Source: Chryseobacterium luquanense
GTDB taxonomy: Bacteria; Bacteroidota; Bacteroidia; Flavobacteriales; Weeksellaceae
DNA length: 64,000 nt
NCBI RefSeq assembly: GCF_026460945.1
Contig: NZ_JAOVZV010000003.1
Coordinates: 186,001 to 250,000, forward strand
Direction: 5' to 3'
Part shown: one piece after another, positions 52,261 to 60,073 of the stretch
Position numbering within the stretch: position 1 is the stretch's first letter
Layout of the letters: every line of letters starts with the position of its first letter
Translations under genes and position numbers: made by a program
The notes under the pieces: model-generated
Databases searched by the model: none
Told to the model about the DNA's origin: nothing
Seen by the model: the letters and a program-made list of their open reading frames with translations, nothing else

Positions 52261-53427
52261 TTAACCTCTGATGTTTGCTTTTAATTCGTGTTCTAAAGTC
52301 TGAAGATCCTGATCTAGTTTTCTTCTGCTTTCTGTACCCTGTTTCTGAATCTGTTTTACTTCATTCAACGTGTTGATCAACATTGCAGTCGTTTCTTTCA
52401 ACGTTTCAGCCGAAACAATAGTCTGTTCGTTTGCTCTCGCTACATTTCTTGAATTTTGCCCCAAACGTTCTGCATTTTTTCTTAAGATATCTTCAGTTGT
52501 TTGCGAAACCTTCTGCTGAATCTCGATATTCTGCTGTTGTCTGTGCATTGCAACCGCCAAAGAAAGCTGATTTTTCCAAACCGGTAAAGTTGTTGTAAGA
52601 ATAGTCTGTGCCTTTTCAGCAATTGAAACATTGTTATTCTGCACCAATCTGATTTGCGGAAGAGACTGCATCATAATTAAACGAACAACCTTCAAATCTG
52701 CCAATCTTCTATCTAATCTGTTGATAAAATCTCTTTTATCAGCGATTTGATAATCTGCAAAGTTTTGAACATTCGCTTCCATTTGAGCTAATTCCACAGC
52801 CGCTTTTTCCATTCTAAGATTTCCGGCAATCACCAAATCTTCAATTGCTTTAATTGAATTGACGTTGCTATCGAAAATAGTTTGTAAAACTGCATTATCT
52901 TTCGTTGAAGTAATGATTCCTGCATTTACTTTATGCGAAATCTGGTCAATATTGCTGGTGATTTTATCGTATTTAGCGAAAAGATTATCAACCTGCGTCA
53001 ACATTTTTTTCATAAAAGGAATTTTACTTAAAAAACCTTTTACTCCACCATTATTGATTTCGTCAACATCCACATAATTTAGCTCAATCAATAAATTATT
53101 AATCAACTCTCCTACCTCACCAGAATTTGATCTTCTTACATTCCCTAAGAAACTATCACTCTGATTAGCAAGAGTTTTCTGTAATTCTGAACCGAAATTA
53201 ACGATAGATCCGGGATTTGTTTCGTCGATTGCATTGGCAACCATCTCGTACTTTGCACGATCTGCATCCTGAATTTGATTTAAATTTACATTTCCGTCTC
53301 TATCCATTAAAACTGCAGGAGCTGCCGGATCAGGTTGAAGAGATTGACTCATAGATGGTGTCGGATCAAAACTTTTCAGTGGTTCAATTGATCCCAGTGG
53401 ATCGTTTGGGTTATTCTGATTATCCAT
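52261..53427 (-). CDS. telA: TelA family protein (toxic anion resistance)
   Basis: A 388-residue mostly helical protein of the TelA/YceH family, which accompanies TerD in tellurite and stress operons. An N-terminal proline/aspartate-rich disordered tail (about 1-55) precedes the helical core: GFLSKIPFMKKMLTQVDNLFAKYDKI near residue 128, then long helices with ADKRDFINRLDRRLADLKVV near residue 230 and WKNQLSLAVAMHRQQ near residue 287. The last 100 residues are coiled-coil. It is next to terD upstream (gap 8 bp) and the orphan gene downstream. Confidence 0.9.
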   Translation of the reverse strand: MDNQNNPNDPLGSIEPLKSFDPTPSMSQSLQPDPAAPAVLMDRDGNVNLNQIQDADRAKYEMVANAIDETNPGSIVNFGSELQKTLANQSDSFLGNVRRSNSGEVGELINNLLIELNYVDVDEINNGGVKGFLSKIPFMKKMLTQVDNLFAKYDKITSNIDQISHKVNAGIITSTKDNAVLQTIFDSNVNSIKAIEDLVIAGNLRMEKAAVELAQMEANVQNFADYQIADKRDFINRLDRRLADLKVVRLIMMQSLPQIRLVQNNNVSIAEKAQTILTTTLPVWKNQLSLAVAMHRQQQNIEIQQKVSQTTEDILRKNAERLGQNSRNVARANEQTIVSAETLKETTAMLINTLNEVKQIQKQGTESRRKLDQDLQTLEHELKANIRG

Positions 53428-53435
53428 ACTATTGA

Positions 53436-53990
53436 TTATTGATACATTGATACAAATTTCTCAAGACCATCTCTTTGTCCGCTTCCTACCGCTTCAAATT
53501 TCCATTCTCCGTTTCTATTGTAGATTCTTCCAAATTCTACGGCAGTTTCGATAGAGAAATCTTCATCTAATTCATACTTCAAAATTTCTTCATTGGTATC
53601 TGTATTAAAAATTCTGATGAAAGAATTTCTTACTTGTCCAAAGTTTTGTCTTCTTGTTTCAGCATCGTGAATGGTTACTACAACCGAAATTTCTTTAATT
53701 GCAGCATCAATTTTAGTTAAATCAATTTTAATTTGCTCATCGTCACCATCACCATCTCCAGTTAAATTATCACCAGAGTGAATCACTGCTTTGTCCGGAG
53801 ATTCAAGGTTATTATAAAAAATAAAATGATTATCTGAAACCAATCTTTTGTTATCACCCAATAAAAAAAGTGATGCATCAAGATCGAAAGCACCTCCTGT
53901 TGAAGTGTTGTTAGTATCCCAACCTAAACCAACAGTAAATTTTGGTGCGTTTATATTTTCTCTTTGTCCTTTCTGTAAGTTAATTGCCAT
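53436..53990 (-). CDS. terD: TerD family Ca2+-binding protein (2)
   Basis: A 184-residue TerD-domain protein. The N-terminal lead-in MAINLQKGQRE is nearly identical to that of the other TerD at 50610, and the Ca2+ loops are DLDASLFLLGDN and HSGDNLTGDGDGDDEQ. Compared with the other it lacks the insert around residues 20-45. It overlaps the phosphoribosyltransferase gene by 11 bp and is 8 bp before telA, so the group is translationally compact. Confidence 0.92.
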   Translation of the reverse strand: MAINLQKGQRENINAPKFTVGLGWDTNNTSTGGAFDLDASLFLLGDNKRLVSDNHFIFYNNLESPDKAVIHSGDNLTGDGDGDDEQIKIDLTKIDAAIKEISVVVTIHDAETRRQNFGQVRNSFIRIFNTDTNEEILKYELDEDFSIETAVEFGRIYNRNGEWKFEAVGSGQRDGLEKFVSMYQ

Positions 53991-54804
53991 AATAGATTTC
54001 TGTTTGTGTTAAAGTGTTTATGTTATTTTTATATTCTTTTATTAAATGATAATTGTTGCTAATTGCAAGCTCAATTAAGTCATCTGTATGTTGTTTTTTT
54101 ATTTTAGACGTAAGATAATCAAAATTACTTGAATCTAAGCCCAAAATATACTTTACGATTCTTGTATTGAACTGAAAACTTTCTTTAGACATTACTTCTG
54201 CCACGTCTTTCACATCTTTTACTGTGTAATAATTAAAGAAATTTTCAATCTTCGGATCAATATCAAAATTCGTTAATTCAGCATAATACATAAAAAGAAA
54301 ATCTGCGTTTACAGCATATTGATTCAATATTTTATTCACGGTAAATTCATGGCTTCCCGTGATTTTAATATCATCGATAAAAATGCAGAGCTTTTCTCTT
54401 AAAAAATCTTTGTCAAGATAATAAGTATCATTGGCAATCAGATTTTTGCGATCTTCAAAACTTAGATTTCCGTAATCTGTTGTGTACGTATGATTTCTGT
54501 TGATTTTTGAAATAATACTCGACTTTTTTCCTTTTTGAAAAAGATAAAAATCAAGGTGTTTTTTAAAATAAAAACAAAGAAAATTCGAAGCTGTAGGGAT
54601 TGCCATGTAAGGACTCGGCAGAACAACAATTTCTTTTTCTGTATCTAAAATTTCAGGATGACTAGAAATAAAACCGTCAAAAAGTTCTTTTGCAAACTTC
54701 TCAGCATAAAATTTGTCGCCATATTTGAAATAACTGTATTCTGCAGGCGAAAATGTAAAATCGTCTGCGGAATCTATCTTATGTAAACTGTAACGTTTGT
54801 TCAT
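53980..54804 (-). CDS. Phosphoribosyltransferase-fold protein of the Ter cluster
   Basis: A 274-residue protein with a PRPP-binding loop of the type-I phosphoribosyltransferase fold, IFIDDIKITGSHE near residue 140-152 (hydrophobics, Asp-Asp, Thr-Gly). Upstream is a VVLPSPYMAIPTASNFL strand near residue 60. Ter clusters typically encode such PRTases, which are predicted to make a nucleoside-like metabolite. It lies 2 bp after the HAD gene and overlaps terD by 11 bp. The acceptor base is unknown. Confidence 0.8.
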   Translation of the reverse strand: MNKRYSLHKIDSADDFTFSPAEYSYFKYGDKFYAEKFAKELFDGFISSHPEILDTEKEIVVLPSPYMAIPTASNFLCFYFKKHLDFYLFQKGKKSSIISKINRNHTYTTDYGNLSFEDRKNLIANDTYYLDKDFLREKLCIFIDDIKITGSHEFTVNKILNQYAVNADFLFMYYAELTNFDIDPKIENFFNYYTVKDVKDVAEVMSKESFQFNTRIVKYILGLDSSNFDYLTSKIKKQHTDDLIELAISNNYHLIKEYKNNINTLTQTEIYYGN

Positions 54805-54806
54805 AA

Positions 54807-55481
54807 TTATATCTTGTGTTTTAAGAGGTGTGCACTGAATCCGAAATCTTTTGCGCCTTTGTAATCAGCAATCGGATTATCACCGATATGCAAAATCTTT
54901 TCCAATTGTAAATTTTTGTTTTTAATTTGATTTTTCACTTCCTGAAAAACAAAAGGATTTGGTTTCGAACATTTTATTTCATCAGAATAAATATGAAAAT
55001 CGATATACTGATCAAGATTTTCCTCAATCAGAAATTTTCTCATTGTAGTTCCTTTGATAAAACCAGTGTTGCTCAAAATATTAATTGTTTTTCCTTGATT
55101 TTTAATTTCATCAAAAAAATGATGAAGTTCCTTAAAAATAACAACAGGTTTATACTCTAAAAACAAGTCTTCACTTTTTTGATAAAATTCATTTAAAACA
55201 TCTTTATTTAATTGTTTTAGATCAATATTTAACGAACCTAAAATCAATAAATAGATTTCAAAAGTGTCAACATTGCCGCCAATTACTTCGTTAATAGAAT
55301 TACAAAGATCATCATAATATTTCACCGTTTTAGCAACTTCTTCAATCGGTTTTTTAACATCAAAAAATGATGAGAAAAGCTCAACTCTTTTTGTCTTAAA
55401 TTCAGGATGAGACTTTATTAAAGTAAGCCATAGATCAAAAGAAAAATGATCATGGTTTTGAATATCGATATCTGTTTTCAA
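54807..55481 (-). CDS. HAD family hydrolase of the Ter cluster
   Basis: A 224-residue phosphatase-like protein. Motif I reads SFDLWLTLIKS near residue 14-24: the nucleophile Asp is present but the second acidic residue of DxDxT is Trp, as in the haloacid-dehalogenase/YjjG subgroup. Motif II is INILSNTGF near residue 133, motif III the Lys in CSKPNPFVF, and motif IV HIGDNPIADYKGA near residue 197. No ATG exists in the first part; the frame starts at TTG 55481, three codons after a stop. It is the first gene of the Ter operon. The HAD and PRTase pair would form a nucleotide-metabolite branch. Confidence 0.82.
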   Translation of the reverse strand: MKTDIDIQNHDHFSFDLWLTLIKSHPEFKTKRVELFSSFFDVKKPIEEVAKTVKYYDDLCNSINEVIGGNVDTFEIYLLILGSLNIDLKQLNKDVLNEFYQKSEDLFLEYKPVVIFKELHHFFDEIKNQGKTINILSNTGFIKGTTMRKFLIEENLDQYIDFHIYSDEIKCSKPNPFVFQEVKNQIKNKNLQLEKILHIGDNPIADYKGAKDFGFSAHLLKHKI

Positions 55482-55968
55482 AATAATTTAAGTTAATAGT
55501 TTAAGCTTTTATTGAAAAAGATTGGTTTTAAGGTTACAATTTTTTTTGTCATAATTTGTGTTTAAAAATCAATTATTCTCAAAGATAAAATTTTTCATTC
55601 AATCTTGATTTTTTTTTAAGATTTTTTAAGATATTATTAAATGTGAATAAAAAAATCTTCATATTTAAAATTTCTCGAATGGTCATTATTTTCACACTTG
55701 TAGCAACCCACATTAAATAATTTTAAATAAATGATATTTTTTTAAGAATATTATTAAACAATTCTTCTTTCGATCATTATAAATTTCTAATAAATCATTC
55801 AGAATAGAAATTATTTTTAAACAAAATATAATAATTTAAACAATTTTAACTTAAAATCAATAAATAAAAACCAATTATTAAGTAAATAATATATGAATAA
55901 ATTGTAATAACTACTAAATATTCAAAACTTATAACTACATTTGAAAAACCATTAAAAAATTAATACTT
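55482..55968. other. 487-bp AT-rich intergenic region
   Basis: About 80% A+T, without an open frame longer than a few tens of codons and without a strong hairpin. It must carry the divergent promoters of the Ter operon and of the LamG gene; only the latter's -7 box is recognisable. I see nothing else. Confidence 0.5.
55936..55943 (+). promoter_or_regulatory. -7 box of the LamG gene
   Basis: TACATTTG, exact TAnnTTTG, 26 bp before the ATG at 55969; -33 not clear. Confidence 0.45.
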
Positions 55969-56901
55969 ATGAAAAGAATCTTTCTACTATCTTCAGTTCT
56001 ATTTTCTTTATTCGCAAAAGCACAAATACCAACCTATGTTCCTGCTTCGGGATTAGTAGCATGGTGGGGGTTTACAGGCAGTGCAATCGATTACAGTGGT
56101 AATTCGAATGACTTAACGGTAACCGGAGCAACACTTACTGCAGACAGAAATGGTACTGCAAACGCAGCATATTCCTTTAATGGAACAAGTGCTTTTCTTA
56201 CAAAATCATCATTATCTTATAATTTTGCACAAGCCGGAACTTATTCTATTTCGTTTTGGATGAAAAAAACCGGGAATTCTGAAGGCGTAGCCATGATGAG
56301 CGGCTCAAACACTTCAGGAAATTTTATTTGGCTTCTTCAATGTGATGCTACAAAAACTATTTTCGGAACCAACAAACAGGGAGAATCCTGGACCTGGGCA
56401 AACGGACCTAATTATTCTACTACAGCATGGGAACACTTTGTTGCAGTTTATAATAATCAAACAATGCAGCTTTACAAAAATGGAACTTTGGTATCGACAT
56501 CAACTAATACATATACAGGATCCATATCAGCAGCAATGCCTTTCTATATTGGAAGAGCAATTGGCGGCGGTTATATTGCGGCAAGTATCGATGATGTAGG
56601 AATTTGGAGCAGAGTTCTTACCACAACTGAAATCAGCCAATTATACAACAGTACGCTTTCAACTAACGACACAAAATCTACAAAATCGAATGTAAGTATC
56701 GCTCCCAATCCTGTGAGTGACATTTTATTTGTAAACATTCCTTTAAAAGGTAAAAACACTTATAAAATTATTGACATTAACGGAAGAATTGTACTTTCCG
56801 GAGAATTCAATGATTCAAAAATTAATGTTTCTTCATTAAATAAAGGAGCTTATTTCCTTGATATTGAAGGAATTTCAAGTTTTAAATTTATTAAAAAATA
56901 A
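55969..56901 (+). CDS. LamG-domain T9SS cargo protein (type A sorting)
   Basis: A 310-residue secreted protein. The signal peptide is MKRIFLLSSVLFSLFAKAQ. A LamG/concanavalin-like lectin domain spans about residues 20-225 (GLVAWWGFTGSAIDYSGNSN, TYSISFWMKKTG, YNNQTMQLYKNGTLV, IDDVGIWSRVLT). The last ~70 residues are a T9SS type A C-terminal domain: SIAPNPVSDILF, NTYKIIDINGRIVLSGEF, LNKGAYFLDIEG and the short basic end FKFIKK. It is exported by the T9SS; a sugar-binding or adhesive role is likely. Confidence 0.88.
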   Translation: MKRIFLLSSVLFSLFAKAQIPTYVPASGLVAWWGFTGSAIDYSGNSNDLTVTGATLTADRNGTANAAYSFNGTSAFLTKSSLSYNFAQAGTYSISFWMKKTGNSEGVAMMSGSNTSGNFIWLLQCDATKTIFGTNKQGESWTWANGPNYSTTAWEHFVAVYNNQTMQLYKNGTLVSTSTNTYTGSISAAMPFYIGRAIGGGYIAASIDDVGIWSRVLTTTEISQLYNSTLSTNDTKSTKSNVSIAPNPVSDILFVNIPLKGKNTYKIIDINGRIVLSGEFNDSKINVSSLNKGAYFLDIEGISSFKFIKK

Positions 56902-56909
56902 TACTATCT

Positions 56910-56953
56910 AAAAGCAATACTGTCTCATTAAATCTGAGATGGTGTTGCTTTTC
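56910..56953. terminator. Terminator after the LamG gene
   Basis: AAAAGCAATACTGTCTCA and TGAGATGGTGTTGCTTTT form a 16- to 18-bp stem with several G-T pairs, T-run after. It is convergent with the SulP gene. Confidence 0.8.
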
Positions 56954-56973
56954 AAAAAACATTAAATAACAAA

Positions 56974-58509
56974 CTATTTTTCCGGCATTACTTTATAAGT
57001 CGGGTCTTCCTGAATATTTACTTCAATTACCGCTTCAGCATTTTTCAACATTTTTATTGAATCTTCACTTAAATGTTTTAAATGAAGTTTTTTATCGAGT
57101 TCTGCATATTTTTTTGATAATTTATTTACAGCCTCGATTGCGCTCATATCTACAATTCGACTTTCTTTGAAATCTATGACAACTTCGTTTGGATCGTTTG
57201 CAGGATCAAATTTATCTGTAAAAGTTGTTACTGAACCGAAAAATAACGGTCCGGAAATTTCGTAATATTTAATTCCATTTTCATCAATATACTTTCTCGC
57301 ACGAATTCTTTTCGCATTATCCCAAGCAAAAACCAAGGCGGAAATAATTACTCCAACCAAAACAGCCAATGCTAAATTGTGAAGAACAATCGTAATTAAA
57401 GCAACTGTAATTCCAACAAAAATATCAGATTTCGGCATTTTGTTTATAATTCTAATCGAGACCCACTGAAAAGTACTTATTGCCACCATCATCATTACGC
57501 CAACCAAAGCTGCCATCGGAATTTTTTCAATGAAAGGCGCTCCTACCAAAATGATTATTAAGATTGTAATCGATGCAATTATTCCTGATAACCTGGCTCT
57601 TGAACCCGCATTTAAATTAACCAAAGTTTGGGCAACCATTGCACAACCTCCCATCCCACCAAAAAATCCGTTGGTAATATTAGCTAAACCTTGAGCAACA
57701 GATTCTTTATTTGCACTTCCTTTTGAATTTGTGATTTCGTCAACCATCGATAAAGTTAAAAGTGATTCAATTAAACCAACTCCTGCCATAATTATGGCAT
57801 AAGGAAAAATAATTTGTAACGTTTCAAGGGAAAATGGAATCTTAGGAATTTGAAAACTTGGAAGACTTCCACTGATGTGAGCAATATCTGCAACTGTTTT
57901 TGTATTAATTCCAAAACCTAGAACAATCCCGAAAATAATAACAATAGCAACCAGAGAAGCCGGAATAACTTTTGTAATTTTAGGAAAAAAGTAAACAATT
58001 ACAATCGTTAAAGCAGTAAGCCCAACCATTATATACAAAGAAGCACCTTGTAACCAACCAACAACTCCATTTGCATCAATTATTTTAAATTGTTCAACTT
58101 GTGCCATAAAAATAATGACCGCCAAACCATTTAAGAAGCCATACATTACGGGTTGAGGAATTAATCTTACAAATTTCCCGAGCTTGAAAACTCCGACCAA
58201 TAATTGAAAAATTCCTGCCAGAACTACTGTTGCGAAAAGATATTCTACACCATGAGTTTTTATTAAGGCAATTAAAACAACAATTGTCGCTCCTGCTCCA
58301 CCAGAAACCATTCCAGGACGGCCACCTAAAATTGCAGTAACCAATCCCATCATAAAAGCGGCATACAAACCCGTTAATGGTGAAAGTCCGGCAAGAATTG
58401 CAAACGATAAGGATTCCGGAATCATTGTCATTGCAACTGTTAATCCAGCTAAAAGTTCGTTTTTATAATTTATTTTCTTAGTGAAGTCGAATAAAGCTAT
58501 TGAGCGCAT
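56974..58509 (-). CDS. SulP family anion transporter (bicarbonate/sulfate type)
   Basis: A 511-residue inner-membrane carrier with 10 or more membrane segments and the SulP signatures AGLTVAMTMIPESLSFAILAGLSPLTGLYAAF near the start (shown as a span at residues 21-52) and FGGMGGCAMVAQTLVNL near residue 285. The last ~110 residues are a cytoplasmic STAS domain (GPLFFGSVTTF, VVIDFKESRIVDMSAIEAV). The lack of a linked carbonic anhydrase in this window leaves the substrate undecided. Confidence 0.9.
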   Translation of the reverse strand: MRSIALFDFTKKINYKNELLAGLTVAMTMIPESLSFAILAGLSPLTGLYAAFMMGLVTAILGGRPGMVSGGAGATIVVLIALIKTHGVEYLFATVVLAGIFQLLVGVFKLGKFVRLIPQPVMYGFLNGLAVIIFMAQVEQFKIIDANGVVGWLQGASLYIMVGLTALTIVIVYFFPKITKVIPASLVAIVIIFGIVLGFGINTKTVADIAHISGSLPSFQIPKIPFSLETLQIIFPYAIIMAGVGLIESLLTLSMVDEITNSKGSANKESVAQGLANITNGFFGGMGGCAMVAQTLVNLNAGSRARLSGIIASITILIIILVGAPFIEKIPMAALVGVMMMVAISTFQWVSIRIINKMPKSDIFVGITVALITIVLHNLALAVLVGVIISALVFAWDNAKRIRARKYIDENGIKYYEISGPLFFGSVTTFTDKFDPANDPNEVVIDFKESRIVDMSAIEAVNKLSKKYAELDKKLHLKHLSEDSIKMLKNAEAVIEVNIQEDPTYKVMPEK

Positions 58510-58805
58510 AATAGATATTATAATATTATCAAAAAAAACATAAATTAATTATTAAAACAAAATATAGTTTATTTATATACTATGAGCCTATTTTGCTAAA
58601 ATTAGTTTTTTTGATAAAGCAAAAATAAGACTTAGGATTCACTAACCAATTTTCTTTTAAAAAATTCAATATTAAAAGAATTGTATATCATTGAAAATCT
58701 ATAAGAAAGACAACATCGCTATTATTATTTTCTTTTATTGATGGAATTTTAACAATCATTATTCAACATAAATTAAATATTATTAATCTCTATCAAATAA
58801 AAACA

Positions 58806-58838
58806 TTGCGATTAATTCATTATTTTTTTCTATTTTTG
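58806..58838 (+). promoter_or_regulatory. Promoter (-33 and -7) of the HTH gene pair
   Basis: TTG at 58806-58808 and TATTTTTG at 58831-58838 with 22 bp between, within the Bacteroidota range. The transcript would begin near 58845, giving a leader of about 400 nt before the first HTH gene. Confidence 0.55.
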
Positions 58839-58989
58839 ACGTATAAACAAGACGATAATTAACCATAATTTTAAATTTAAAGTAAAAATATTATGTTAAA
58901 TAGCGAGGAGTAATAGGCAATTATGAAGATTTATAAATAAAAGTATTTAAGAACCCTCATTAAATCACACATTTGAGCATTATTACCAT

Positions 58990-59027
58990 TTTAAAGTTAT
59001 TATTTGAGACAATAAGGTAACTTTAAA
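58990..59027 (+). promoter_or_regulatory. Long hairpin in the leader of the HTH gene pair
   Basis: TTTAAAGTTATTATT / AATAA-GG-TAACTTTAAA: 15 paired bases with a GG bulge and TGAGAC loop. No T-run follows, so it is not a simple terminator; an operator or leader structure is possible. Confidence 0.5.
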
Positions 59028-59110
59028 TCTTATTTCACCACCCAATCACAAACACAAATTGCTGAAAATCATATTTTTACAGTTAATAATTTATTTAATA
59101 TTGTAAAGCA

Positions 59111-59239
59111 ATGAGACAGCCAGGTATAAAAGCCTACCATAATGCCAAAGAAATAATTCCCTCCTATTTCTTAAAAAGTGCTAATAATCATTCCTTTACT
59201 ACACAAAATGTGATTAATCTAAAAAAAATTAGTTTTTAA
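59111..59239 (+). CDS. Possible small protein, 42 residues
   Basis: An ATG-started frame, MRQPGIKAYHNAKEII..., ending TAA 3 bp before the ATG of the first HTH gene. It is basic with no membrane segment. The close spacing suggests translational coupling, but such short frames arise easily by chance, so this is weak. Confidence 0.35.
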   Translation: MRQPGIKAYHNAKEIIPSYFLKSANNHSFTTQNVINLKKISF

Positions 59240-59242
59240 TAA

Positions 59243-59659
59243 ATGCTATACAAAAATATACATATAGGAAAATATATTAAGGAGATGGTAGAGAATAAAA
59301 ATATTTCTCTCGAAAGAATCTGTAATTTCCTTGGTAAAGATGAAGATTTTGTGGAAAATGTATATGAAAGTCAATCGATAGATAGCGATATACTTTTAAG
59401 ATGGAGTAAATTACTGGAGTTTGATTTTTTCAGATTGTACAGCTCACACTTGATTTTGTATGCTCCACCTTCTGCCGTTAACAAATCGGAGAAAAAGAGC
59501 GAAACAACGCCACAGTTCAGAAAAAATATTTATACCCAGGAAATCAAAGATTTTATCCTGAGTAGAATAGAATCCGGGGAAATGACTCAGGCTGATGTAA
59601 TTAAAGAATATTCTATCCCAAAGAGTACATTGCACCGCTGGATTCAGAAAAAGAGATAA
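59243..59659 (+). CDS. Small HTH protein (orphan transposase-like, first of a pair)
   Basis: A 138-residue protein: an N-terminal helical region (HIGKYIKEMVENKNISLERICNFLG) of XRE-like type with the conserved ILLRWSKLLEFDFFRLYSSHLILYAPP stretch (span at residues 50-76), then a C-terminal helix-turn-helix at about residues 100-136 (TQADVIKEYSIPKSTLHRWIQ) of the type found in transposase orfA and HTH_28 proteins. No catalytic transposase gene follows. Similar pairs occur often in Chryseobacterium genomes (from memory). It shares a transcript with the next gene (24 bp gap). Confidence 0.7.
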   Translation: MLYKNIHIGKYIKEMVENKNISLERICNFLGKDEDFVENVYESQSIDSDILLRWSKLLEFDFFRLYSSHLILYAPPSAVNKSEKKSETTPQFRKNIYTQEIKDFILSRIESGEMTQADVIKEYSIPKSTLHRWIQKKR

Positions 59660-59683
59660 CACACCAAGAAAACATTATATTTT

Positions 59684-60025
59684 ATGAGGCCAAATTACAA
59701 CAGGATCTACGAAGATCTGCTGAAGATGAAGCATCCGGAAAAACTGGAATGCCCAAAAGTAAAAGAACAGCTTGGAAAGCTTAATTCTACAGATGAAATT
59801 CTGAAATTGAATGAAAGACTTTTTAAGCCAAATAAAGAAACTGCAAAAACAAATCAGCAGTTGAAAACTTACGACAAAAAGACGATGATGAAACTTTTAA
59901 GTTATCAGAAAAAGCACAGTCTGTCTACAAGTTTTATGTCTAGAAAGTACAACATCAGCCGCACAACTTTTTCTAAATGGAAAAAAATATTAGAAGAAGA
60001 ATTGGTTGAAACTTCAAAAAAATAA
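59684..60025 (+). CDS. Small HTH protein (second of the pair)
   Basis: A 113-residue protein. The C-terminal 50 residues hold a helix-turn-helix (LSTSFMSRKYNISRTTFSKWKKIL), and the N-terminal part is basic and helical (MRPNYNRIYEDLLKMKHPEKLECPK). Recognised as companion of the gene just upstream; the pair looks like the DNA-binding part of a transposable element without its catalytic part, or like a small regulatory pair. It ends at a strong terminator convergent with the large ATPase gene. Confidence 0.65.
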   Translation: MRPNYNRIYEDLLKMKHPEKLECPKVKEQLGKLNSTDEILKLNERLFKPNKETAKTNQQLKTYDKKTMMKLLSYQKKHSLSTSFMSRKYNISRTTFSKWKKILEEELVETSKK

Positions 60026-60026
60026 C

Positions 60027-60062
60027 AAAAAAATACTACGCAAAATGCGTAGTATTTTTTTT
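60027..60062. terminator. Bidirectional terminator between the HTH pair and the AAA+ gene
   Basis: AAAAAATACTACGC / GCGTAGTATTTTTT, 14-bp stem and 5-base loop, T-run on both strands. Confidence 0.9.
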
Positions 60063-60073
60063 AGCATAACAAT

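Larger units (their letters stand above)
58510..59242. other. 730-bp AT-rich leader region before the HTH gene pair
   Basis: No gene of ordinary length. Contains a promoter (58806-58838), two tiny frames of 6 and 5 codons after it (ATG at 58892 and 58923), a long hairpin (58990-59027), and a 42-codon ORF at 59111-59239. The part before 58800 shows nothing I can name. Confidence 0.5.

Noticed and set aside
55482..55968. Hidden gene in the AT-rich gap upstream of the Ter operon
   Set aside because: No frame longer than a few tens of codons with protein-like composition.
59243..60025. Complete insertion sequence
   Set aside because: Two HTH genes but no DDE/transposase catalytic gene and no terminal repeats that I could find.
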